Of a stretch of 64,000 bases of DNA, positions 1 through 10,959 are shown in pieces. This stretch comes from Otis tarda. Lineage: Eukaryota > Chordata > Aves > Otidiformes > Otididae. The translations under genes were made by a program, and so were the position numbers. The notes below the pieces were generated by a model. It was not told the origin of the DNA. It did not search any database and saw only the letters and a program-made list of their open reading frames with translations. How positions within the stretch are numbered: the first letter of the stretch is position 1; every line of letters starts with the position of its first letter. Location: assembly GCA_026413225.1 (NCBI GenBank), contig CM048554.1, positions 78,422,463 through 78,486,462 of the forward strand, written 5' to 3'.

Positions 1-1464
1 CCCCAGTGCTAGCAATCCATAGTTAGTTTAAAAAAAAAAAATCTGTCTGCCATTCCATATTCATATTTCTTGGGAGAAAAATACATTGAAAAAAGGAGGA
101 AGAGGATTATTATTCTTAGTTTGGCAGGAATACCATGTGTTCATCAGGGTTCATCAGATCCAGTTCAAACTAGAAGAAAATCTGGTTGGTGGTGGGTGGG
201 TTGTGGGTTTTTTGGGGTTGGTTGTTTTTGTTTTTTCTTGGTTCCCCCTCCCCCCCCCCATCAGATACTGTCTAGATGATAAAATAGATAGCATCTTCAA
301 TATTGGCTTGCAACCACAGAGGATTGCATTGTATATTTTACAGTGATAAATGAGGAATTGTTCAAGTACTGTAAGCTGTGTATAGTAAGCTGGTCTTTAA
401 ATATTTAAAGACTAAATAATAGCAGCTTCACTCTATGCAGTGCTTCTAATGAACCTTAAACCATTCTGTATTGCTGTGGGTTTTCTCTCTCTCTTGATTC
501 CTCCCCCCGCTCAGCTTTTTTCCACTTCTTACGAAGATTAGTAGGAATTTGAGCAAGTTGTGAGTAGAATCAGGCCTTCTCAGCTGCAGCCAAACAAACT
601 CAATGAGTTGGAAGTCCCATGAAAAGGCTCCTGTTAAAGAGCTCTGCTGTGGAGAAAGCAGTTCCACTGCAGCAGGGAGACAGGAGCTGGGCCCATCCTG
701 GTGAGGAGGATGACCACTCAACAGCCTCCTCTTGTTGGTGGGTCGTTCCCATGGACTGTTGACTTCAGTGTAGAGGTGGCATTGGGGTGTCTCCAGGGTT
801 AGGCAGCAGCTGACTGGAGGGGGTTCTTGGCTGAACCACTGTGAATGTGGGAGCCTAAATTCTGCCTGATCACAGTGGAGTTTTGGCCCTGAGAAGTCCT
901 ACTTGGCTGGTAGTTATTTCTCAGAGCTGCCCTGAAGGCAATGAAGCACCACTGATGGCTGGATGTGCCCCAGCTACTTGTTTTGTAGCTCTGAGCATTC
1001 CCGGAAGGGTTGATCTCCAAGAAGGTATCACTTCACTCGGGTGCTCCAGGGACAGGTCTCCAATTTGGCAGCTGCAGCCTGTGCAGCCCAGGGGGCTACC
1101 AAAAAAACAGGGAGAGCTGCACTTTGACCCCTTTTCCTAGGGCCTGAGATGCTTTGCCTTCCAAGTGACAGCCTGCACTTGGAGCCCTGATCCAGGGAGT
1201 GAGACATCAGTGAGACACGGGATGCCTTCCTCAGCCCAAGGGAGTGCAAATCCATCTTCCCCCATCCCATGAGGGTGCCCTGAGTGACTCATTTTTGGCT
1301 CATGTGGGGGGGTCACTTGCTGCCCTTCTTGTCAAAGCTGTGATGTTGTCCAGAAAGGAGACTGAGGGAGGGAGAGCAGCACTGCAGCCGCTCTTCATTC
1401 TGCAATGGGGACACTCGCCCAGGGAGTGGGATCCTGAGGCTCGACTGCTGGCGTTGCATATATG
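1..1464. other. Upstream non-coding sequence, no gene recognised
   Basis: AT-rich and mixed sequence with short G/T-rich and C-rich runs near 185-260. Open frames here are short, lack splice support and match no family I recognise. In other vertebrates PREP lies upstream of POPDC3 in the same orientation, so part of its 3' UTR could be here, but nothing in the sequence shows it. Confidence 0.5.
1460..1464. repeat. Left target-site duplication (ATATG) of the 1465-2077 LTR
   Basis: ATATG directly precedes the TG end of the LTR and is repeated exactly at 2078-2082 after its CA end. Confidence 0.85.
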
Positions 1465-2077
1465 TGTCCTGGTTTGGGCTGGGATGGAGCTAATTTTCTT
1501 CCCAGTAGCTGCTCTGATTTGGATTTAGTATAGGATTTGGTGTGTGAAGAATGTTGGTAATAAGCTGATGTTATTAGCTCTTGCTAAAGAGACCAGGGAT
1601 TCTGCCAGCTTCCAAAGTTTCACTAATGTGCAGGTGCAAGAAGCTGGGAGGGCTGTAGCCGATACAGTTGTCCCAGACTGGCCAAAGAGTATTCCGTACC
1701 ATAGACATCATGATCAGTATATGAGTGGGAGTTGGCTGGTGCGCAGCTCGCTCTTTCTGTCACCACTTGGGATTGTTCTGAGATTGCTTTTGGTTTTGTT
1801 CTGTGATTGCTGCCTGGTATGGGCTTTGTCAGTCATTGGGTTGTTGGGCGGTGAGAAATTGTGCATCATTTGTTTTGTATATTTTATCCCTGTATTTTAC
1901 TACTAATAGTATTGTAATACATTGTATTATTATATCTTCCTTTGCTATCCTAGTAAACTGTTTTTATCTCAACCCAACAGTTTTCCTTTCATCCCAATTC
2001 TCTTCCATATCCCCCCTGAGGAGGGGGACGAAGCAGCTGCATGGTACTCAATTGCCAGCTGGGGTTAAAACACAACA
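1465..2077 (+). mobile_element. Solo LTR of an endogenous retrovirus (ERVL-like), 613 bp
   Basis: The element opens with TGTCCTGGTTTGGG and closes with TTAAAACACAACA, giving canonical TG...CA ends. It is flanked on both sides by the identical 5-bp duplication ATATG (1460-1464 and 2078-2082). A TATA-like TATATGAG near 1717 fits a + strand U3. No gag, pol or env sequence is attached, so this is a recombined solo LTR. Terminal sequence and the 5-bp duplication resemble LTRs of the bird ERVL group; the family name is from memory and not checked. Short open frames inside it are not genes. Confidence 0.88.
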
Positions 2078-2082
2078 ATATG
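2078..2082. repeat. Right target-site duplication (ATATG) of the 1465-2077 LTR
   Basis: Exact copy of 1460-1464. The 5-bp length is that left by integrases of several retroviral classes, including ERVL. Confidence 0.85.
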
Positions 2083-5000
2083 TTTTGCTTTAAAGCATTC
2101 ATTGGTAAAATATGCTTTTTTTTTGAAAAACATTGATAGGAAGGGATGCTGACTCCACATGGATGAGGATTTCTGCTGGAAGGTCTGTAGGAGGAATAAT
2201 TTCAGAGTTGTACTTGTCTCCAGGATTTTCTGTTATCTAAAGTAGCTAAGTCTAGGTAAGCTTCTAGATGTCATTGGGAAGATGAGCTACGTAACTTGTC
2301 TGTATTAAGTAACTTAAAAGTCCAGAAGGCATAATTGTGATCATCTAATCTGACTGCCTGGAGAATAAAAAATGGAATCATAATAATTCAATTCATTTTT
2401 TAATAATGGCATATGCAGATTTATTTTAGGTACCAGACAGCATCCAAACTTCCTTGATTCCCAGGAAAGGTGATCTTTATAACTATCCCATTAATTAATT
2501 ACTTTTGCTGTATGTGCTTGTCTGTCTTTGTGATCTGAATATATCTAGTTTTATAGGGACTGATTATCTTGGTACCTTTGTCTTTTGGACTGGGTAGTCC
2601 TTTTCTTCCTCATCCTTCTTCCATTTTTACTTCCTCAATAGATGTTACGGGCTGCGATGGAGATACTGTAGCCTTCTCTATATTTTATACATCTAAATGA
2701 TGGCCAGAGAAGATGTAACTTGCCAGCCCAGACAGGGTGCTCAGACCTTGCCCCTCTGGAAGCAAGGGGGCATTGAGGGGACCCTTGGCTGGAGGGACCA
2801 CTTGGTTCCTGGGGCAGCTACTGCTGAGCCAGGCTGTGGCCACTGCCTCTCGTATAAACATCTGCACTGTAGGGCTTGCTGGCTGAATACTTGGGATAAG
2901 ACAACTAAAGAGTGGAGTATTCAAACTCTGAATTTGGGCTTAATTAAAAAGACCAAAGAGAGAACTGCTTGTGTCCTGAGGGCTTTTGAAGTTTTGGGTT
3001 TTTTCAAAACTTATTGTGATCTAGACACAATAAGTGTCTGTCTAACACTCAAAGCTTCTCTAAGTTGCATTTGAGTCATCAGTGACAAAAATGGGGTAAA
3101 GTACCCACTTCTCAAGCAAATTTAAAATGTACATAATTGGTAATTCTTTGGGCATACTACAGCGTATGGGGGAAAATTCTCATTTCGGGGTGGGGGGGTT
3201 GTACTGTGTGCATTTCAATTACAATATAAATTTGTTCTGGTTCGACGGGTTTAGCATACTGCTTATATGAAGTTTGAAGTTGCTGGTGGGTATTTATTTT
3301 GGAGAGTGTAAGTGAAATACTCTGTTTACTGCTTTGAAGCTCGAGCAAACTCATTGATTTGAACGCTTTTTGATGACAGTTTAGTCCTTTCAGCAATGCT
3401 GTTCTTTAAAACAAAGGAGTCCATGCCACTGTATATTGCTCACATCTCTAGTCTGGGCTGATTTTTCCCGGCACTTGATCTGCTCCTGCTGGAGAGGGTG
3501 GGATGTGTGGTGGGACACTCAGAAGCATCTCAGTAATTCAGGCTGTGTTGGCTGGGCCTGTCTCCTTCCTGAGCTGGGAGGAGACCTCTTCCACGCATCT
3601 CTAGCTCCAGCAGCCTACAGATGCCAAAGTTGGGTTATTCTGAATACAGCAGTCACACAGCAGAGGCTGGGCTTGTGCACAGTGCTCCTTCTTCTCTGTA
3701 GACAGGGGACAGAGCAGAAAGTATTCAACATTTACTTGGGAAATATACAGTTCTTCAGGCTTATAATCCAAGATACCTGCTTTAAATGAAGTTTCCTGCT
3801 GAAGCTTGCCTGATGACCACCATTAAATGAATCTATAATGACAACTGTTCACCACAGGCAGGACAACGGAAGCAGGACGTCAAACAAGGCCATGTCGGTT
3901 GGTGCATGGTCCTAGAAGCTAAGAACGCCCAGGCACCTCTGTGAAAGGATGGTGTTCCCTTCAGGGGCTTACAAACTTTGTAATGCCATGCTGCTGTGGG
4001 CACTTCGTAGATGGGTCCTCAGTAGAGAGTGACTCACAGTTGATACCACAGGTGTTTGGTTTTTTGATTTGGGACATTTTTTCTCCCCTCATCCCCGCTT
4101 GCAGTAGATAAATGGCTTAATTAGAGTGACTGTTCTGAAGCCCTCAAGAACTTAAATTTTGGACTTTTAGGAGCTATAAAGGAAAATGTGAAAGGACTTA
4201 TCTAGCACTAAATACCACTCAAAATTAGAAATTTTACTATACTTACACCCATACATACTATTGTCTCTGCTTTATTTAATACCTCATTTAAAAAAAAAAA
4301 ACTACCAACAATTTTTAGTTCCCAAGTCTTAGAATAATTTCTTGATTGAAAAGAGGTGAATCCTCTCTTGCTGCCTCTGCAGCTCAGTGGCAGCAAGCTT
4401 GCCTGCTCTTCACCATAGCCCTGAGAAACCAGCTCCATTTAGTAGTGGGGTTCCTCAGTATTTCCAGAGGGTTTGGTTTTGCCTGCACGCCTTACGTAGC
4501 TCAGGAGGGCGTCGTTGGTGAGGCTGTATTCTGTGCTGGTGCTGGCTTCCTTCCTTTGCCCTTCCTCTTGCCCAGATGGAAGCAGACCCTCTCCAGCCTG
4601 GTTGATGCTTTAGCACGGTAAAAGTTCTCATTGTGCAAAACTACTGAAATAAGTGGGAATTTTGCATACAGTGGTTTTGGAGGACAAGTCCTGTTACAAA
4701 AATAATCAGTTAAAAATACAGGACAGTTTTTCCAAGCTTTGGTTTTGTGATGACCATTTCTGTGTGTCCTAGCAGTGTGCTGCTCTTTCCAAATTATTTT
4801 GACCCATCTTGTTATGAATAGATGTTTTACAGCAGTGCTATGAGCTGTGTTGGGGGCAGACTGTGAATGCTAAAAGCAAATTGGAAACTGAACGTAAATT
4901 TTGTGAAATTATTGCAACATCCTGTCAAATTATTGCAATGTGTGATTTTACATGACAAAAAGACGTTGGCAATGGAAAGTAAATTACAGCATGGATCCAC

Positions 5001-6983
5001 AGTGGTTTTGTTTGTGGCATGCATACAGGTTCCCATGTAACTTCTGAGTCATGGTTCTATCCAAAACACTGCAATTTTGGTAGAAATTAGGGTCTTCGAG
5101 AACTGATCAGAGCAAAACATTGGCAATAGAGTAGAAGTATTAACAATAATCCAAAATCACTGTTATCAATGCTTCTGTTTTAAAAAACAATCAAACAAAA
5201 AACTTCTGCTGCCAATTTTTGACTGTGCAGTGGAAATGCTGACTGGATTCAGAACACAAGGTCTGGGAACTGCATGTTCCAGTTTTATTTTCTGTTGGTT
5301 CAGAAATCTTACCACTTGATCACAGAAGTACTGCCTAAAATTCCTCTTACCGTGTCTAGGTATCTTCACAGCTGATGCAGTTCTCATTGCCCATTCCCCA
5401 GGGGCTAAATGCTGCATCTGGGAGCAGTCCTGTACTAGAGATGAGTATTTGGATAAAGAGACAAACAGAAAAGCTTATATTTACTAAGTACCTCATTCTT
5501 GTAGTGCTGATTCTTCCACTGCAGTAGGATGTCCAGCATTTTAATTTGGAGAGGTCGCGTGCTCTTTAAGCTGTGACTTGTTTCTGGGTCAGTAACTTCC
5601 CTATTGCCACTCCCAGAGAGGGAGAGCTCTCCTCCAAACCTTCTCCTCTGAGCTCTGCTGCTCAGTTGTTTAAGATGTTATGTCTTAATTTAGGGTCATG
5701 GAATTAATGTTAGGGCTTGAATAAATTTAAAAGTAGTAAAGCTGTAGCATCTAGGAAATGTGATACAACTTTGCTTTATTAATTTCTTAGACCTGTCACT
5801 GTAAAAAAAAAAAAAAAAAAAAAAACAAACCCTGCTGAATGATGTTGGATGCTTCACTGCACCAGCAGTGCTTTTTAAGTATTGACTTCTCTGGCTTTTG
5901 AAGAAAAAAACCAAACAAACAAGCTACCTTTTGATATTCTAGAAAATCTAATAATTTAGATAGTAGGATATTTCTTAGCTTCCTTGTTGTTTTACCAGAA
6001 AAAGAACCAGACAGTTAAAGACTCTGGTGGGTTTCAGTCCTGGTTACACTACTGATAGACTCTGGCTTTGCAATTTCTACCATGTTTAACATCACATTGA
6101 AGCATATATTTTTACTTTAAAAGACAGACATAGAAAGCTGGGTTTGAATTTTTTTTAATTTTTTTTTCCATGCTTTTTCTTTGTGTATTTTACTTTTTAT
6201 TTAACTCTTAGGAACACATTATCCTATGGAAACAAATAGCATGTTTAACATTTTACAGAGTTGGACAATAAAATTATGTGGTCCGTGGTAGAACTTTGAA
6301 TATTATAAAATTGTTTTGTAAATGCCCTTTGAGAACTATGTTGCAGTATTGCTTGCTTCATGTTCTAACAGCATAATTTGTATAAAGCTGCTTTTAAACT
6401 TTGCAGTCTTCCTTGTACATGACAGCTTTTTGGCCATCATCCTTGGAGTAGAAAAGACCATTCCCCATGATATTTGGGTTTCCCTTATTGAGCTGTTTGG
6501 GGATATAGTTTTTTGTCTCCAGAGACATAGAGCAGCCTTGCTCAGCTCATTAATGAAAGTGATTTGACCAAAATCCAAAATGAGATGGAGGAGGTGAGCA
6601 AGGAACAAGAGTTCACTGCCACTGCTTGTCCAAGAGCTAGGTAGCACTTTATATGACCCTTGTATGCAGCAGGTCCAGGACTGGCAAATGCAACTACCGT
6701 CTTGGCAGCTGGGCTGTGGAAAGGCTTGTCGTGGGATGTTGTGGATGCGATGTACAGGTTTACACAGATTCGGTGGTAATGCGACAGTTGCTACAGGGTT
6801 CATGGATACAGAAATGTCATCTTCAATTGAATGAGTGTTAAGGTTTGATCCTGGAATCAAAGGGCTACAAAGGGAATTGGAAGACTGTAATGCAGTCTGT
6901 GGTTTTAGATTATAAAAGCTTTGATAGAGTTTAATTGATGAAAATAATTTTATAAGTAATTTGTCTTTCCTTCATTTATCCAG
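2083..6983. other. Non-coding sequence upstream of POPDC3
   Basis: About 4.9 kb without a recognisable gene. It holds a 23-base-scale poly(A) run near 5802-5824, several shorter homopolymer runs, and a stretch near 2330-2365 that faintly resembles an old CR1/L3 tail. A 174-codon minus-strand open frame at 6336-6860 is the longest unexplained frame but has no recognisable domain. No CpG island is present, so a POPDC3 promoter is not obvious here. Confidence 0.5.
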
Positions 6984-7227
6984 ATCAGATGAAGCTACAG
7001 ATGACACAGCCAAAGTCAAAACAATGAATGAACTGATGAGAAACAGCATTGCCTTCTGAGAACATTAGCTTCCCAGTTGCTGGAAATCCCAAGTGTGACT
7101 CTACTACCCTGACGTTATGTGATCATTGAGCAGAGCTTGCAAGAATGGAAAAGCAAAGGACCTCGCTAGCCGCATCTCATAAATAAAAATTTCCAAGATT
7201 CAGCTGAATCGAAAAATTATTCCAGCC
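6984..7227 (+). promoter_or_regulatory. POPDC3: POPDC3 5' UTR part of the first coding exon
   Basis: A pyrimidine-rich acceptor ending TTTATCCAG (AG at 6982-6983) would begin the exon, giving a 244-nt leader before the ATG at 7228. This implies at least one further non-coding exon upstream, which I could not locate. The leader has four short upstream ORFs: 6989-7027, 7024-7059 (its ATG overlaps the previous stop as ATGA), 7117-7122 (ATG followed directly by TGA) and 7145-7186. The frame of the main ATG is closed by a TAA at 7180-7182. The acceptor choice is inference. Confidence 0.55.
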
Positions 7228-7718
7228 ATGGGAGAAAATACAAGTTTTTGGGAAAGTTTGATATATGCACATCCTACGTGTACCACCTGGAAGCAAGAGG
7301 CAGAGGGATCTATCTACCACCTAGCCAGTATTCTCTTTGTTGTGGGCTTCATGGGTGGAAGTGGATTCTTTGGGCTTCTCTATGTCTTCAGCTTGCTTGG
7401 ATTGGGCTTTCTCTGCTCTTCTGTTTGGGCTTGGCTGGATGTCTGTGCTGCTGATATATTCTCCTGGAATTTTATACTATTTGTTATATGCTTCGTCCAG
7501 TTCATTTACGTTACCTACCAAGTTCGGAGTGTTTCCTTTGACAGAGAATTCCAGGAACTCTACAGTGCTCTCTTCCAGCCCCTGGGAATTTCCTTGACTG
7601 TCTACAGGAAGATTGTCTTGTGCTGCGATGCAGAAGTGGTTACCCTGGAGAAGGAACACTGTTATGCCATGCAGGGCAAAACACCTATTGATAAACTGTC
7701 CTTGCTTGTGTCAGGCAG
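7228..7718 (+). CDS. POPDC3: POPDC3 coding exon 1 (residues 1-163 plus two bases)
   Basis: Starts at the ATG and ends ...TCAGGCAG before donor GTTTGT at 7719. It encodes the glycosylated N-terminus, all three membrane spans and the first part of the Popeye domain. In BVES the same portion is split over three exons. The split Arg codon is completed by the first base of the next exon. Confidence 0.95.
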
Positions 7719-10700
7719 GTTTGTATTGGTTTGTTCCTCCTCTTTGAAAATGAAAGCAGAAAAAAAACCACAACCCGCCCCATTTGTGTATTGTTTGTTC
7801 ATTTTCCAGTGCAATAGATTAATATTTATATTACTTGTATTAATATTTAATAGGCTAAATACACTTGTCTAGGACAGCACTAGTACAAAGACACTAAGCA
7901 TGAAATAGCATAAAGTGAAGGATTGTAAGTCTTTTTTTTTTTTTTTTTTTTTTTTTTTCCCAGACCTCTGTATTGTAGCACCGAACAGGTTAAGCAGGTA
8001 AAGGGAACAAATGTGAGCTTCAGTCTTCAGGTTATGGTTTGTCATCTATCTACTGCCTAGCTGATGAACACAGCACATTCCTTATTTTTCTTTCCTAGTG
8101 TAATCTGCAACAGGGCTAAACAGTAGTTATGGAACTGAATATACTGAGATAAACTCTGTTTAGTAGAGATCTTGACTTTGATACAGATTGGTTTTGGTTG
8201 CTTTCTGGGGAGTGGGAGAAGAGGGGCAATAAGGGAGAGCAAAAAGCCTAAAAGTGCCCTTGCATGACAAGGGGACATAGTTGAGCCCTATCAAGACTTG
8301 CAGAACTGAGTCTACAGGTATTGTGTACTATGGTCCTTAATTAGACTCTGAGGCCATAAATCCACCTGCTTGTACTCCCTGCTTACTGGAGACCCTTCTG
8401 GCAACCTTGCTGATGCTTTCCTGAAGGGAAGTACTAGCTTTTGTACTGTATACAAAGTGGTATACAGTACTGGCCCACCACAAGGGTAGGTGGGATACCC
8501 AGAGATGATTGCCACAGTCTGTCTTTGGTGGGACACTTTGTAAGTGCATTTTGAGAACCTGTTGCATGGACAGATGGAATTCGTAGGCAGCTTGAAACTC
8601 AGCTGATTTAGGTCTACCTGCACTGAACAATATGCGTTTTAGGTAGCTGGCCCTTGTGACACCCTGGTTCAGAGCATTCGTGGGAGCTGCCTAGAAAATA
8701 CTACTTGGAGGTTGCTTTTGGCCATAGTCATACTGAAGGAGAGGTGTCCATCCTTCTATGTGCCTAGCCAGTCAGTAATCCTGCAGGGAGTTTCTGCTAC
8801 CCTCCTTCATGCAGGATAGGGCTGCTGCTTCTGGTTTTTTGTTTGTTTTTTTTTTTTTAAAGAAGCGTTAATCTTGATGCAAAGCAGTTGTAAAAAGGGG
8901 ACTCCTACAACTTGTTTTTTTTTCTCTTAGCTCATGAGGTTTAAGCATACATTTCCTGCTTGTGTGCTGTAAAACTTAACTATGATTTTACAAGTAGTCT
9001 GTGTGTGATTAAAATATGATTTTGAAAGTAAAAGTATGATTTTTCTCTGACATCTGCAGAAGGCCACAGCATTCACATGGAGATCCTCTACCTCCATGCT
9101 GTTCTCCTGGCTCCAGAGACAGTCCTGGGGCCGTGTAATTCGTGTTAAACATTGAGGGAGCTCTACCTGACACATGCCCTGGGGAACTCCTGCTTCCCAC
9201 TCCCTGCTTTTGCCACTTTGTTGCGTCTAAAATGTATATTTCCCAACCCTGGAAGTATATCCCATGCCTTTCAAGTGAAGGAGGCAAGTGGTGTTAGGTG
9301 CATTGGTCTTCCACCTCTCCAGCGCGTGCTGGCCTTTTCATGACAAAGCTTGCACGTTGCTGCACAGACCTGCCCCAGAGAAAATAATATTCCTTGAAAG
9401 ATTTCTATTTCAGTTGCACAATTGTCTTGTATTCTTGCAACTGACCTGATCAAGCTGCGTTCAAAAAATATAATTAGGATACTGTTGGCCAGAGATTGCT
9501 TTTTCATGCTTTCAAAGCTATATTTAAACTCCTCGCACAGTAGAAATAACACATTCTTGTGGCAGTCGTTGCTGCTGTGCAGGTAGTACTGACAAATTAA
9601 CACCTCTTATCTTGGCAGGATCAGAGTGACAGTTGATGGGGAGTTTCTGCATTACATTTTTCCTCTTCAATTTCTGGATTCTCCTGAATGGGATTCACTG
9701 AGGCCCACAGAAGAGGGAATTTTCCAGGTAAAAGTGAGGGTTATGGTTTTGGTTTTGTTTTTTGGCTTGGTTTTTTTTGTTTGTTTTGGGTTTTTTTTTT
9801 TTAATACTACAGAAAACTGTTCAAGTACTAATTGGTTTAGAAATAAGTTCATTTAGTTGTGGGTTTTGTTTGTGAAGTTATACAAACGTGGCATTGTATT
9901 AATTTGGGGAGGGAAGTCCCCTTTACCTGCTGGACTAGTTATATTGTTTGTATCTTCTTTTTGTTTGCATCTTGTTGTTAAAACAACTGGGGTTTTTCTT
10001 AAAGCTAATCCAGGAGGTAGACTCTGTTTGCCTCCTTTGGCTGTGCTAAAATCCAGCCCTGAGAAACCAGGTTGGCAGGAGGTGGGTAGAAGTTAGTGCT
10101 GAAGAGGCTTCCATATGGGAGGGGGGGACAGCCTAGGACGTGGTGTCCGTTGGGGTTGCCCTCTGTCACCCTGAGCATTGCTGCTGCTCTCACCTGGCTG
10201 ACACACAAGCTTCTGCCTGTGTGGGATCTGATGTCTCGTGTCACAAGGGCAAGTGGCGTTTGTCCAGAGCTTTCTTTAGGCCTGCTTTTCCAGCTGGGGC
10301 TGCCGAGAGCAAAGCAGGGAGTGCTGGGGTGTGCTGTCAGCCTGTGTCCTGGCTGGGGCTGCCACTCAGCGTGGGCACGGGCACACTGTCACCGAGGCCG
10401 ACGCGGCGCAATCCTTCAGTCCATCCCTGCCCACCCTTCTTGCTTGCCTTTTGCACCCAGTAGACCTTGTGGAGCTCTCTGGCTGGATTAAATGGCTGCA
10501 GTCACAGCAGGTGTGAAGTGTACGTTACAGACACAGCCTGCGTGCCTGCTGGGACAGGGAGCCTGCTTTCTGAGCAAGGGCAGCAGCGGCACTATCTCTG
10601 CCTTATCGCCTAGCTAATTTTAATTTTCTCTTCTTTAGGTAACGCTTACAGCAGAGACAGACTGTCGGTACGTGGCCTGGAGGAGAAAGAAGCTGTATCT

Positions 10701-10959
10701 GCTGTTTGCAAAACACCGTTTCATCTCCCGCCTGTTCTCAGTTTTAATTGGGAGCGACATTGCTGAAAAACTGTATGCCTTGAATGACAGAGTGCATGTG
10801 GGGAAAGGATTTAGGTACGACATTCGGTTACCGAACTTCTACCACGTTTCACTGCCAGAGACCCCTCCGGTGCAGCCCTCCCACCACCTGCAGAGAGGGT
10901 CCCCCCGGCGCAAGCCTGTGGGAGTCACAAACTGCAGCTCCTTCAGCACACAGTCCTAG
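7228..10959 (+). CDS. POPDC3: POPDC3, Popeye domain-containing protein 3 (three coding exons, 306 aa)
   Basis: Join 7228-7718, 9619-9727 and 10639-10959. All junctions are GT/AG and the frame closes at TAG 10957-10959. The start at 7228 sits in a strong context (GCCATGG) with an in-frame stop 48 nt upstream. The protein has an N-terminal sequon (Asn4-Thr-Ser), three hydrophobic spans at about residues 28-44, 48-69 and 77-98, then the cytosolic Popeye domain, a cyclic-nucleotide-binding fold. DSPE at 184-187 and FQVT at 199-202, the family's phosphate-binding-cassette motifs, are intact. The tail after about residue 260 is variable and rich in Pro, Ser and basic residues. Family members bind cAMP at the plasma membrane of muscle cells and modulate channels and trafficking; in people, POPDC3 variants cause limb-girdle muscular dystrophy. 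BVES lies downstream on the same strand. Identity is from recognised sequence, not a search. Confidence 0.96.
7719..9618 (+). other. POPDC3: POPDC3 intron between coding exons 1 and 2
   Basis: Bounded by donor GTTTGT and acceptor CTTGGCAG. It contains a 27-T run at 7932-7958 immediately followed by CCCAG, which looks like a splice acceptor but leads into no supported exon. No mobile element is recognised. Confidence 0.85.
9619..9727 (+). CDS. POPDC3: POPDC3 coding exon 2 (109 nt, residues 164-200)
   Basis: Acceptor CTTGGCAG precedes 9619 and donor GTAAAA follows 9727. The exon encodes the strand-turn-strand core ending at Phe-Gln, with DSPE at residues 184-187. Its length and both phases equal those of BVES coding exon 4 (42128-42236). 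Confidence 0.95.
9728..10638 (+). other. POPDC3: POPDC3 intron between coding exons 2 and 3
   Basis: A 911-bp intron with donor GTAAAA and acceptor TTCTTTAG. It has T-rich and GTTT-rich stretches near 9745-9805 and a GC-richer middle at about 10090-10480. Open frames there have no splice or homology support. Confidence 0.85.
10639..10959 (+). CDS. POPDC3: POPDC3 last coding exon (residues 201-306 and stop)
   Basis: Acceptor TTCTTTAG precedes 10639; the first codons read V-T-L-T, completing FQVT. It carries the C-terminal half of the Popeye domain (the LYALND segment is shared with BVES) and the variable tail. The coding sequence ends with TAG at 10957-10959. Confidence 0.94.
   Translation, partial: VTLTAETDCRYVAWRRKKLYLLFAKHRFISRLFSVLIGSDIAEKLYALNDRVHVGKGFRYDIRLPNFYHVSLPETPPVQPSHHLQRGSPRRKPVGVTNCSSFSTQS

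Noticed and set aside
1544-2093. Open frames of 96 and 120 codons
   Set aside because: Inside the solo LTR, which does not encode protein.
7932-7963. 27-T run ending CCCAG, a strong-looking splice acceptor in the POPDC3 intron
   Set aside because: The next sequence gives no in-frame Popeye coding and the true acceptor at 9618 restores the family sequence exactly.
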